Positions 16,708 through 24,643 of a stretch of 44,215 bases of DNA are shown here, piece by piece; the stretch's first letter is position 1, and each line of letters opens with the position of its first letter. A program made the translations under genes and the position numbers. The notes under the pieces were generated by a model that was not told the origin of the DNA, did no database searches, and worked only from the letters and a program-made list of their open reading frames with translations. The DNA comes from Candidatus Poribacteria bacterium (lineage in GTDB: Bacteria > Poribacteria > WGA-4E > B28-G17): positions 1-44,215 of the forward strand of contig JAGGXZ010000149.1 in NCBI GenBank assembly GCA_021162805.1, in the 5' to 3' direction.

Positions 16708-18683
16708 TCACCTTTTCATCCCACGTGGACGGCTACTACGATGTGGCCGACCAGATGGTGCATTATCTCAGGGTTCAAGCTGAGAGGGCCTTTACCCTTC
16801 AGCTTGAGGAGAAGGAGAGGATAAGCTCAGTCGAGGAGTTTGAGAGGAGACGTGAACGCGTGCGGCGTAACTTTCTAGAGGCGATAGGGGGGCTGCCGGA
16901 GGAAAAGACGCCGCTCAACCCCATATGCACCGGAACGATAGACAGGGGGGATTTCGTCATCGAGAAGATCATCTACGAGAGTTTCCCGAATTTCTATGTC
17001 ACCTCCGCCCTCTACATCCCTAAGGGACTCAAATCCCCCGCTCCGGCCGTGGTCTTCGTCCACGGCCACAGCGACTTAGGCAAGGGCTATCCGGTCTATC
17101 AAGCGGTATGCGTCGATCTGGTGAAAAACGGTTTCGTCGCCTTCGCTATCGATCCCCCCGGACAGGGGGAGATGAAACAGTATTACGATCCTCAGACCGG
17201 GGAGGTCAGGATCAAGCACTGCACGGATGAACATACATATGCCGGGCTACAATATGTCGTGAGCGGGGCCAATCTGGCGAGGGTCTTCATATGGGATGTG
17301 ATCAGGGGGGTGGATTATCTGGAGACGAGGGAGGAGGTCGACCTGAACAGGATCGGCCTGACGGGTAACTCCGGCGGCGGAACGCAGTCGAGCTACCTGA
17401 TGCTGATCGAGCCTCGCTTTAAAGCGGCCGTGCCGTGCACCTTCATCATGACCCTCGAATCGTACATGAAGACGGGGCAGTCGCAGGATAGCGAGCAGAT
17501 AATCAGGGGATGTTTCGTGGACGGCCCCGATCATGACGATTATGTCACCGGCATGGCGCCCAAGCCCGTTCTGATCGGCGCGGCGGCCTACGATTACTTC
17601 CCCATAGAGGGCACCCTTGAAACCCTCAGGCGGGCGAAAAGGATCTATGCGCTCTACGGCGCCGAGGACAAGGTCGATATCGCCATAGCTCCCACCAGAC
17701 ACGCATACTCACCCTACCTGCGCCAGGCCGCCGTCAATTGGTTCAAAAAACACCTGAAGGGCGAGGAACCGAACTTCAAGACGGGTGAGCCGGAAACTTT
17801 ACCGCCTGAAGAGCTTTGGTGCACGCCCAAAGGCTTCGTGCTCGACATGTTCCCAAACGCCAGGACCGTCTTCGATCTGAACAGGGAGTGGGTTGAGCGG
17901 AACTGTCCGCCCCAGCCCATACGCGACGTCGACGAATTGAGAGATGCCGTCGTTGAGGTTTTAGGGATAGACCTCTCGCTGCGAAACGAGCCGATCCATC
18001 CGAGGATCATCTGGGACGGTGAGACGGAGGGGTTCAAGGCGGAGAAGATCTTCTTCTTCAGCGAGCCCGATATCGTCGTGACCGGCGTCATGATCCATCC
18101 CAACATCCATCCGGTCCGCACGGATATAGTCGTTTTCGAGAACGGCACCTTGGAGATACCTCATAGGAAGGAGATGCTTGAGGATATGCTCCAGGAGGGC
18201 AGGAGGCTTTTCGTCTTCGACGTCCGAGGCGTGGGAGCGGTGCAGGTGAGGCCGGTCAACAGGGACGGCAAACCTCACGCCACCGAGTATAAGCTCGGAT
18301 GCGATGCCATGATGCTGAAGAGATCCACCCTCGGAATGAGGGTCTTCGACGTGCTGAGGGCCTACGATTATCTTGCGGGCCGAGACGACGTTGAGGAGAT
18401 AGGGATCGTCGGGGTGGACGCCGGCGCCGTATGGGCCTATTACGCCGCGGCGCTTGAGGATGGTATATGCCGTGCTGAGCTTCATAACATGCTCCGCTCA
18501 TATCGTGACCTGGTCAACACTAAAGATTATAATCGGGACCTCTATAACCTCAAGGTGATGGCCTGGGGGATACTGAGGAGGTTCGACCTGCCTGATCTGA
18601 AGATCTGCTTTAAGGGGAGAAAATGTATCTTGATCGATCCGCGGGACGCCCGCGGAGAGGTGATAACCGAATCACAGCCTTGA
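16704..18683 (+). CDS. Two-domain alpha/beta hydrolase (acetylxylan-esterase-like)
   Basis: 659 residues. The first domain (about 60-370) is an alpha/beta hydrolase: APAVVFVHGHSDLGKG (oxyanion region), AIDPPGQGEM, nucleophile elbow GNSGGG with Ser223, and a late His in APTRHAYSPY. The second half (about 420-650) repeats the fold's wording (LFVFDVRGVGAVQ, then IGIVGVDAGAVWAYYAAA), but the nucleophile position holds Asp (GVDAG) instead of Ser, so this half is probably inactive or structural. Relatives include acetylxylan-esterase and S9-like hydrolases acting on glycan esters. There is no signal peptide, so it is likely cytoplasmic. It overlaps the GH123-like gene by 4 bases. Confidence 0.78.
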   Translation: MITFSSHVDGYYDVADQMVHYLRVQAERAFTLQLEEKERISSVEEFERRRERVRRNFLEAIGGLPEEKTPLNPICTGTIDRGDFVIEKIIYESFPNFYVTSALYIPKGLKSPAPAVVFVHGHSDLGKGYPVYQAVCVDLVKNGFVAFAIDPPGQGEMKQYYDPQTGEVRIKHCTDEHTYAGLQYVVSGANLARVFIWDVIRGVDYLETREEVDLNRIGLTGNSGGGTQSSYLMLIEPRFKAAVPCTFIMTLESYMKTGQSQDSEQIIRGCFVDGPDHDDYVTGMAPKPVLIGAAAYDYFPIEGTLETLRRAKRIYALYGAEDKVDIAIAPTRHAYSPYLRQAAVNWFKKHLKGEEPNFKTGEPETLPPEELWCTPKGFVLDMFPNARTVFDLNREWVERNCPPQPIRDVDELRDAVVEVLGIDLSLRNEPIHPRIIWDGETEGFKAEKIFFFSEPDIVVTGVMIHPNIHPVRTDIVVFENGTLEIPHRKEMLEDMLQEGRRLFVFDVRGVGAVQVRPVNRDGKPHATEYKLGCDAMMLKRSTLGMRVFDVLRAYDYLAGRDDVEEIGIVGVDAGAVWAYYAAALEDGICRAELHNMLRSYRDLVNTKDYNRDLYNLKVMAWGILRRFDLPDLKICFKGRKCILIDPRDARGEVITESQP

Positions 18684-18685
18684 CC

Positions 18686-18714
18686 GGGGGCGGGTAAACC
18701 CGGTCTCACCCGCC
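18686..18714. repeat. GGGGCGGGT-type hairpin before dapF
   Basis: Arms GGCGGGT (18689-18695) and ACCCGCC (18708-18714) enclose 12 bases. The GGGGGC start resembles the GTAGGGGC palindromes at 5231 and 40111, so it may be a degraded relative. It lies right after the stop of the hydrolase gene and could end transcription, though no T-run follows. Confidence 0.4.
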
Positions 18715-18738
18715 GTGCGGGTGAAAGCGGGTTGTGCC

Positions 18739-19572
18739 TTGGATAGAATACCGTTCATGAAGCTGAGCGGCGCAGGGAACGATTTCATCATAATAGATAA
18801 CCGAAGCCGTAAGCTGCCCGAGGACGAAGGGGAACTGAGAAGGTTCATCATCAACGTCTGCAGGAGAAGGGTCTCCTTAGGCGCCGATGGGCTGTTGGTC
18901 GTGGAGGATTCGGATGTGGCCGACTTCAGGATGCGTTACTTCAACTCGGATGGGAGCGAAGCTGAAACATGTGGCAACGGCGCGAGATGCATCTCGCGTT
19001 TCGCATACCTGAACGGCATCGCTCCGGAGAAGATGCGATTCGAGACCGTGGCCGGCATATATGACTCCGAGATCATAGGGGATAGGGTTAAGGTCAGGAT
19101 GAGCGATCCGAGCGGGGTGAGATTGAACTTCCCGTTAAAGCTCTCCGATGGGATACATATCGTCAGCTTCATCAATACCGGCGTCCCACATGTCGTCTTC
19201 CTCCTCGACGACATCGAGGAGGTTGATGTGGTAAAGCTCGGCAGGGAGACGAGATACCATGAGGAGTTCGCGCCCGCCGGAACCAACGCCAACTTCGTTA
19301 AACCCATCGATGAACACAGGATGCTGATCCGAACCTATGAGAGAGGCGTGGAGGATGAGACGCTCGCATGTGGCACGGGATCGATCGCGTCGGCTATCGT
19401 CGGCGCTCTCCTGGGATACGTGAAACCTCCGGTGGAGATGCATACCCGCGGCGGGTTCCTCCTTAAGGTGTATTTCGAGATTGAAGGTCAAAACGCCAGG
19501 GATATCTACCTGGAGGGGGATGCCAGGGTGATCTGCTCCGGAGAGCTGAGAAGGGAGGCGTGGGATTACTGA
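18739..19572 (+). CDS. dapF: Diaminopimelate epimerase
   Basis: 277 residues from the preferred TTG start. It interconverts LL- and meso-diaminopimelate for lysine and peptidoglycan synthesis. Both catalytic cysteines are present in their motifs: ETCGNGARC in the N-terminal half and LACGTGSIAS in the C-terminal half. The N-terminus reads MDRIPFMKLSGAGNDFIIID, aligning well with the usual '..F.KMHGLGNDF'. Upstream GTG codons at 18715 and 18721 are alternatives; the ATG at 18757 would cut too close to the fold. The gene implies a DAP-containing cell wall. It is not linked to other lysine genes here. Confidence 0.92.
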   Translation: MDRIPFMKLSGAGNDFIIIDNRSRKLPEDEGELRRFIINVCRRRVSLGADGLLVVEDSDVADFRMRYFNSDGSEAETCGNGARCISRFAYLNGIAPEKMRFETVAGIYDSEIIGDRVKVRMSDPSGVRLNFPLKLSDGIHIVSFINTGVPHVVFLLDDIEEVDVVKLGRETRYHEEFAPAGTNANFVKPIDEHRMLIRTYERGVEDETLACGTGSIASAIVGALLGYVKPPVEMHTRGGFLLKVYFEIEGQNARDIYLEGDARVICSGELRREAWDY

Positions 19573-19645
19573 TCTCGGACGCGCCGGGATCGCCTTGCTC
19601 AGCTATCCAGCGATCAAATTCCGCCGAGAGCCGCCTGTTCTGTGG

Positions 19646-20386
19646 TCACCTTGACTTAACCTTACCCCATATCAGTGGAAGCTTGCCGGAAGGCTCAACG
19701 GCGGCGGGCTGAGTTGCCTGACCGATCTCGCCCTCGCTCAATACCCTATTCCAGAAACGTACCTCGTCGATAATACCCTTAAACATATCGTCGCCCCAAG
19801 CAGCAGGCCAGCCGACCCAGAGACCTATGCCGAAATGGTTTTGAACGTTGGGTATCGGCTTCGCTCCACCCTTCTCATCCACGAGCTTACCGTTGAGAAA
19901 CATCCGCCTATTACCGCTTTTCACATCCCAGGTCATCGCCACGTGCGACCACTGTTCGACCGGTATTGTCACATCGCTCACCCAGTCATCACCCCATATG
20001 ACCGATTTGAGTTTCAAACCCGTGAAGAGGGCCATGCCATATCCCTCGAATTGACCGAATATACAGCTTCTAGTCATATCGGTCGGGAAGACCCAGGCAG
20101 CTATCGTCGCCCCCTCCTTCGGCGTCATCTCCTGGGAGTAAGGGATATCAACTATGGAATCGACGCCGTTGAATTCCAACGCCTTGCCATACTTCTCATC
20201 CACCCACTTGGTGTTTTTAGCCGTTCCGTCATGACCGTTACCGGAGACATCCTTAACCTTGTCGCCGTTACCTTCGTCCATAGGCCAGTATCCTACCAGT
20301 CCGTTCTGTAAGTCGGACCAACAGGGCAGGGTAAAGATCAGCATCCCAGCTAAAAGCATCACACGGAAAAAGACATCCTTTCGCAT
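19646..20386 (-). CDS. Secreted LamG/concanavalin-like lectin protein
   Basis: 246 residues. A clear signal peptide (VMLLAGMLIFTLPCWS) is followed by one LamG/LamGL-type jelly-roll domain: NGLVGYWPMDEGNGDKVKDV, GKALEFNGVDSIVDIP, ATIAAWVFP, WSHVAMTWD, RMFLNGKLVD and IDEVRFWNRVLSEGEI, which is the full order of motifs for this fold. Such domains bind carbohydrates or other ligands at the cell surface; there is no extra catalytic domain. A Shine-Dalgarno AGGAGGTG precedes the ATG, with a well-formed promoter 36 bases upstream of the start codon. It is monocistronic and convergent with dapF. Confidence 0.85.
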   Translation of the reverse strand: MRKDVFFRVMLLAGMLIFTLPCWSDLQNGLVGYWPMDEGNGDKVKDVSGNGHDGTAKNTKWVDEKYGKALEFNGVDSIVDIPYSQEMTPKEGATIAAWVFPTDMTRSCIFGQFEGYGMALFTGLKLKSVIWGDDWVSDVTIPVEQWSHVAMTWDVKSGNRRMFLNGKLVDEKGGAKPIPNVQNHFGIGLWVGWPAAWGDDMFKGIIDEVRFWNRVLSEGEIGQATQPAAVEPSGKLPLIWGKVKSR

Positions 20387-20421
20387 CTTAAAACACCTCC
20401 TATCCGAGATTTCACGTTAAA

Positions 20422-20450
20422 ATTTTACCTTTCCTCTAGGGGGAAGTCAA
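20422..20450 (-). promoter_or_regulatory. Promoter TTGACT-N17-TAAAAT for the LamG gene
   Basis: On the minus strand TTGACT (20450-20445), 17 bp and TAAAAT (20427-20422) precede the LamG gene. The -35 box ends 5 bases from the MITE-like element. Confidence 0.6.
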
Positions 20451-20455
20451 ATTCA

Positions 20456-20542
20456 AGGGCTTTTCAACGCTTTGAAATAGCCACAAAAAGTTAATCTCTC
20501 CGTTCTCCCTGTCTCGGCGGTTTTAAATCATTGAAAACCCCT
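20456..20542. mobile_element. 87-bp MITE-like element
   Basis: The ends AGGGCTTTTCAACGCTTTGA (left, inward) and AGGGGTTTTCAATGATTTAA (right, inward on the minus strand) form an imperfect terminal inverted repeat. The right end matches the 29-nt IS end (AGGGCTTTTCAATGATTG) at 17 of its first 18 bases or nearly so. The flanks ATTCA (20451-20455) and ATTCG (20543-20547) could be a 5-bp target duplication with one change. There is no coding capacity, so movement would depend on a transposase supplied in trans. Confidence 0.5.
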
Positions 20543-20553
20543 ATTCGTCAGGC

Positions 20554-20582
20554 TTGACCTTACCTGAGGATTAGCATACACT
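20554..20582 (+). promoter_or_regulatory. Promoter TTGACC-N17-TACACT for the glycosyltransferase gene
   Basis: TTGACC (20554-20559) and TACACT (20577-20582) are separated by 17 bp, 31 bases before the ATG of the membrane glycosyltransferase gene. Confidence 0.55.
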
Positions 20583-20613
20583 AAGATGGGGAAACAGTCA
20601 AGAGAGGTGAGAG

Positions 20614-22239
20614 ATGCGAGCGACCTGGGTGATCGCCATCGGTTTTTCAGGGTTCATCCTTTCCCTGCTTTTAAGCTGGCTTTACTTTGATCTCTCCTAT
20701 TTCGAACCTGATACCGCCTCATATCTGTTTCAGGCGAAGCTTTTCGCCAGGGGAAAACTCTGTCTGCCCGCCCCGCCCGAATATGGTCTCTCGCCATCCC
20801 CCCACATAAACATCCTCAACGGCAAGTGGTATTCGAAATATCCGTTCGGAAACGCCTTGATGTTAACCCCAGGGGTTTTCATAAATGCCCCTTGGCTGAT
20901 CCCCGCCATAATGACCGGCTTTGTGCTGTGGTTGCTTTACCTGATAGTCAGGGAGGCATATGGAGAAGGGACGGCTCTGCTGGCATCCATTTTAGGACTT
21001 ATATCCCCCGCAACGCTTGGCATGGGGGCGACCTGGTTCAGTGAACCCGTAAGCAGGTTCTACCTTGCGCTTTTCCTGCTCGGCCTCTTCAGGATGGTCA
21101 GGAGTAGAAGGTGGATCTATGCCTTTCTTTCGGGCTTCGGCCTCGGATATGCCTTTAACACCCGACCCGTTCCGGCGGTGGCGTTCGGGCTCTGTGGAGC
21201 CGGATTTCTGATCTACCATCTGATTCGATCGCCGAAGAGGGCGTGGCTGATAAAGCTAATCGCTCTTTCCCTGATTCCCTTATCGTTTATGATCGGGCTT
21301 ACGATGGCATGGAACCTGTATTTCACCGGCAATCCCTTTAAATTCACCCATAACGCAGCTCAGCCTTATGATAGGATGGGATTCGGCAGAAGAAGCGAGG
21401 GGTATGATCCCGACCTGGAACATGCTTTCATCTTCACGCCCAAATGGGCCTTTGAGAGGATCTGGCGACATACGATACCATGTGTGAGTTTTAACACGCT
21501 GGGATGGGGATATTACCGTCCCGATCTGTTTCGCTCGTTTTGGAGGGGGGGTGAAAGGCTTCTGGTCTTGAGGGTCATCCCGCTTGCTTTTCCGATTATC
21601 CTGATGCTGCTACCGTTCATCCATCGATCGCGGAATAGATATGATCTGTTCTTCATCTCCCTTTTTCTGATGACGCTTTTCATCTACTCTTTCTTTTATT
21701 TTGAAGGATCGACATGGGGGATCACACCGGTCAATGCCAGGTATTATGCCGAGTGTACGCTCTTGGGGATAATCCCCCTCATCGCCAGGGGAATGATCAT
21801 AACATATAGAGGACTGAGATCGCTCGGCAGCAGGTCGTCGAAGCCGGTCAGGATGATCGGAGGGGTGTTGATCCTTTTTCTTCTCTGCGCTTTGACTGCC
21901 AATACGGTCTACTCTTATATCCTCTTCGCTCGTCCTTTCAGAAATTGGAGCGACGTCTATCAGAAGCTTCCGAAACTGGTTAAGGGGAAAGAGATACATA
22001 ACGCCGTTATTTTCATTCCGCGCTCTAGGAGCGCTCCTTTGGGGGATTATCCGTTCGAAACACTTCAAAAGGCTGACATAGTTTATTTTAAGCTGGGGCC
22101 ATCCAAGGTATGGAGGTTGACCAACAGCGATTGGAGGGAGATCTACAGGCGGTATTTCAAAGGTCGGAAAGCCTACATCTATGAGGGCGGGAAGCTGAAA
22201 CGTCTTCTCATACGCAAGCGAGATGGATGTCAGAAGTGA
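20614..22239 (+). CDS. GT39/ArnT-like integral membrane glycosyltransferase
   Basis: 541 residues with about ten transmembrane helices. After the first helix comes FEPDTASYLFQAKLFARG, the periplasmic loop pattern (acidic residue followed by YLFQA and a small G) typical of the PMT/ArnT (GT-C fold) superfamily, which transfers sugars from polyprenyl-phosphate donors. Later helices include LLYLIVREAYGEGTALLASILGL. The C-terminal 90 residues form a soluble extracytoplasmic part. The acceptor (lipid, protein or glycan) cannot be deduced. The GAGAGGTGAGAG site supports ATG 20614. It is transcribed alone, from its own promoter. Confidence 0.75.
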   Translation: MRATWVIAIGFSGFILSLLLSWLYFDLSYFEPDTASYLFQAKLFARGKLCLPAPPEYGLSPSPHINILNGKWYSKYPFGNALMLTPGVFINAPWLIPAIMTGFVLWLLYLIVREAYGEGTALLASILGLISPATLGMGATWFSEPVSRFYLALFLLGLFRMVRSRRWIYAFLSGFGLGYAFNTRPVPAVAFGLCGAGFLIYHLIRSPKRAWLIKLIALSLIPLSFMIGLTMAWNLYFTGNPFKFTHNAAQPYDRMGFGRRSEGYDPDLEHAFIFTPKWAFERIWRHTIPCVSFNTLGWGYYRPDLFRSFWRGGERLLVLRVIPLAFPIILMLLPFIHRSRNRYDLFFISLFLMTLFIYSFFYFEGSTWGITPVNARYYAECTLLGIIPLIARGMIITYRGLRSLGSRSSKPVRMIGGVLILFLLCALTANTVYSYILFARPFRNWSDVYQKLPKLVKGKEIHNAVIFIPRSRSAPLGDYPFETLQKADIVYFKLGPSKVWRLTNSDWREIYRRYFKGRKAYIYEGGKLKRLLIRKRDGCQK

Positions 22240-22293
22240 TAAGAGGAGATTGGAGCGTGGAGAATGGAGTATTCTGCCAGCTTCTCATCCTGG

Positions 22294-22322
22294 TTGACTG
22301 ATCGGGTGGCGAATGATATAAT
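22294..22322 (+). promoter_or_regulatory. groES: groESL promoter TTGACT-N17-TATAAT
   Basis: TTGACT (22294-22299), a 17-bp spacer and TATAAT (22317-22322) form a near-consensus sigma-70 promoter. The CIRCE operator starts 13 bases after the -10 box and covers the expected transcription start. Confidence 0.85.
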
Positions 22323-22334
22323 TAATTATCGCTG

Positions 22335-22361
22335 TTAGCACTCTCTTAAGATGAGTGCTAA
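22335..22361. promoter_or_regulatory. CIRCE operator (HrcA site)
   Basis: TTAGCACTC (22335-22343), 9 bases, GAGTGCTAA (22353-22361) is a perfect CIRCE element. HrcA repressor binds such sites and releases them on heat shock. No hrcA gene is in the window. Confidence 0.95.
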
Positions 22362-22389
22362 TAACACCCATGGGATTAGGAGGAGAACG

Positions 22390-22677
22390 ATGAAGATAGA
22401 ACCGCTTGCCGATCGAGTTGTAGTTGAGCCCGTCGAAAAGGAGGAGGAGAAGATAGGTTCTATTATCATCCCCGATACCGCAAAAGAAAGTCCGATCGAG
22501 GGGAAGGTCGTGGCGGTCGGCCCCGGCAGGACGTTGGAAAGCGGTAAACGGCTTGAGATGGCCGTTAAGCCCGGAGACAGGGTCCTCTACAACAAGTTCG
22601 CCGGGACGGAGGTTAAAATCGAGGGGAAAGAGCTCCTTATCATGCGTGAAAGCGATATTCTGGCGATAATCGAGTGA
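22390..22677 (+). CDS. groES: Co-chaperonin GroES
   Basis: 95 residues, the normal length. It starts [19 protein letters not shown] and contains the mobile-loop region [15 protein letters not shown] and the base motif [19 protein letters not shown]. It forms the heptameric lid of GroEL. ATG 22390 follows GGAGGAGAACG. An in-frame codon at 22351 lies inside the CIRCE operator and is not a start. Confidence 0.96.
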   Translation: MKIEPLADRVVVEPVEKEEEKIGSIIIPDTAKESPIEGKVVAVGPGRTLESGKRLEMAVKPGDRVLYNKFAGTEVKIEGKELLIMRESDILAIIE

Positions 22678-22691
22678 GGAGGGATTCAGAT

Positions 22692-24281
22692 ATGGCAGCG
22701 AAGCAGTTAATATTTGACACCGAGGCGCGTAACGCCCTGAGAAGCGGCGTCGATATAATGGCCAACACCATAAAGGTTACACTTGGGCCGAGAGGCAGAT
22801 ATGTCATATTGGAGAAGAAGTACGGCCCCCCGGTTATAACGAATGACGGCGTTACGATCGCTAAGGAAATAGAGCTTGAGGATAAATATCAGAACGTCGG
22901 CGCTCAATTGATCAAAGAGGCCGCGACCAAGACAAACGACGACACGGGCGACGGAACCACAACTGCCACCGTGTTGGCCCAGGCGATGATCCATGAGGGG
23001 ATCAAAGCGATTACCTCCGGCGCGGATCCGATGACGGTCAAGAGGGGCATGGATATAGCTACCGAAACGATCGTCAAGAAGCTCAAAGAGATGTCCCACC
23101 CGGTTGAAACCAACGAACAGGTGGAGCGGGTCGCTACCATCTCGGCCAATAACGACCCGCATATCGGTAAACTCATCGCTGAGGCGATGGAGAAGGTCAA
23201 AAGCGAAGGGGTCATCAATGTTGAGGAGGGCAAAGGGCTTGAGACCACCTTGGAGTTCGTCGAAGGGATGCAGTTCGATAGAGGCTACCTCTCCCCCTAT
23301 TTCATCACCGATCCCGACAGAATGGAGGCTGTCCTCGAAGATCCCTTGATTTTGATATATCAGGGTAAGATCAGCTCGGCTGAGAACCTCGTCCCTCTGC
23401 TTGAGAGCGTCGTCCACCAGGGCAAACCCCTTTTGATAATCGCGGAGGATGTCGAGGGAGAGGCGCTTGCTACCCTTGTCGTCAACAAGATAAGGGGTAT
23501 CCTCAACTGCGTCGCCGTTAAAGCGCCGGGCTTCGGTGAAAGACGGAAGGCCATCCTCGGCGATATCGCCACCCTGACGGGCGGTCAGGTCATATCCGAG
23601 GAACTGGGAATCAAGCTCGAAAACGTAGTGATCGGAATGCTCGGCAGGGCCGATAGGGTTGTGGTGGATAAGGATTCGACCACTATCGTCGGAGGAAAAG
23701 GCGACCAGAAGGAGATCGAACTCCGGATACAGCAGATCCGAAAGCAGATCGAGGAAACCACATCGGATTACGATCGGGAGAAGCTTCAGGAGAGGCTGGC
23801 GAAGCTGGTCAGCGGTGTGGCTGTGATCAATGTCGGGGCGGCGACCGAGATCGAAATGAAGGAGAAGAAAGGACGTGTGGAAGACGCCGTATCGGCCACA
23901 AAGGCCGCCGTAGAGGAGGGAATCGTCCCAGGAGGAGGCGTCGCCCTTCTCAGGGCAGCGCCGGCACTGGATGAGTTGAAACTCGATGATGATCGACAGA
24001 TCGGTGTCGAGATCATTAAAAGGGCTGTTGAAGAGCCGATCAGGACGATAGCCGAGAACGCCGGCGCCGACGCATCTCTGGTCGTCGGAAAGGTCAAAGA
24101 GGGCGAGGGTGGATTCGGATTCAACGCCGAAAAGGGCGAGTTCGAGGATCTGATTCAGGCGGGCATCGTCGACCCGACCAAAGTCGTCAGAACCGCCTTG
24201 CAGAATGCCACCAGCATAGCAGGTTTGCTGCTCACCACCGAATCGGTGATAACGGAGAAGCCCGAGGAAGAGGAGGAATAA
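22692..24281 (+). CDS. groEL: Chaperonin GroEL
   Basis: 529 residues. It begins [19 protein letters not shown] and has the nucleotide-binding motif [15 protein letters not shown], the intact apical domain, and [16 protein letters not shown]. It folds proteins with GroES, is ATP-dependent and cytoplasmic. The C-terminus ends in a short acidic stretch (EKPEEEEE) without the GGM repeats seen in many proteobacterial homologues. It starts 14 bases after groES and shares its CIRCE-regulated promoter. The ATG at 22692 follows GAGGAGGGATTC. Confidence 0.97.
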   Translation: MAAKQLIFDTEARNALRSGVDIMANTIKVTLGPRGRYVILEKKYGPPVITNDGVTIAKEIELEDKYQNVGAQLIKEAATKTNDDTGDGTTTATVLAQAMIHEGIKAITSGADPMTVKRGMDIATETIVKKLKEMSHPVETNEQVERVATISANNDPHIGKLIAEAMEKVKSEGVINVEEGKGLETTLEFVEGMQFDRGYLSPYFITDPDRMEAVLEDPLILIYQGKISSAENLVPLLESVVHQGKPLLIIAEDVEGEALATLVVNKIRGILNCVAVKAPGFGERRKAILGDIATLTGGQVISEELGIKLENVVIGMLGRADRVVVDKDSTTIVGGKGDQKEIELRIQQIRKQIEETTSDYDREKLQERLAKLVSGVAVINVGAATEIEMKEKKGRVEDAVSATKAAVEEGIVPGGGVALLRAAPALDELKLDDDRQIGVEIIKRAVEEPIRTIAENAGADASLVVGKVKEGEGGFGFNAEKGEFEDLIQAGIVDPTKVVRTALQNATSIAGLLLTTESVITEKPEEEEE

Positions 24282-24285
24282 TCAC

Positions 24286-24307
24286 GGGGCGGATCTCACT
24301 CCGCCCC
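24286..24307. terminator. Hairpin between convergent groEL and eutN-like genes
   Basis: An 8-bp perfect stem GGGGCGGA/TCCGCCCC with a 6-nt loop follows the groEL stop by 4 bases and overlaps the end of the convergent EutN-like gene. There is no T-run in either direction, so it may act as a weak bidirectional terminator or protect the 3' ends. Confidence 0.5.
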
Positions 24308-24580
24308 ATCCGCCAGATCTACCCTGTCTATTATACCTATGACCAATTCTCTTATGGGCGCACAGTCCAGCTTGAACACCTCTCTCGCAACGCCCGGTCC
24401 TGCCCCTACCATGACTATATCCCCTTCACCTGCCCCGACATAATCGATGGCTATCGTGCTCTTCCCATGGGGCTCCATCGTATGTGGGTCCACAGGTTGA
24501 ACCAATAACAGCTTGCGGCTCCCATAAGCGCTATGTTTGGCAACTGATACGACTTTACCGATAACCTTGGCTATATACAT
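24296..24580 (-). CDS. EutN/CcmL-family microcompartment vertex protein
   Basis: 94 residues. It opens MYIAKVIGKVVSVAKH and continues LLLVQPVDP, STIAIDYVGAGEGDIVMV and GPGVARE, the exact motif order of EutN/CcmL/GrpN pentamers that cap the vertices of bacterial microcompartments. No hexameric shell proteins (BMC-H or BMC-T) or encapsulated enzymes are nearby, so either the shell genes lie elsewhere or this protein has another role. The start is set at ATG 24580, where the family begins; the longer reading to 24616 adds 12 non-conserved residues. It has its own promoter candidate over the stop codon of the upstream gene. Confidence 0.85.
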   Translation of the reverse strand: MYIAKVIGKVVSVAKHSAYGSRKLLLVQPVDPHTMEPHGKSTIAIDYVGAGEGDIVMVGAGPGVAREVFKLDCAPIRELVIGIIDRVDLADGAE

Positions 24581-24614
24581 CCCACACCCACCGGCTCGAG
24601 TAATCTGTCTCCAC

Positions 24615-24643
24615 AATATACAATTTCAAGCCTCCGAATTCAA
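24615..24643 (-). promoter_or_regulatory. Promoter TTGAAT-N17-TATATT for the EutN-like gene
   Basis: On the minus strand TTGAAT (24643-24638) contains the TGA stop of the dockerin protein gene; after 17 bp follows TATATT (24620-24615). Confidence 0.5.
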
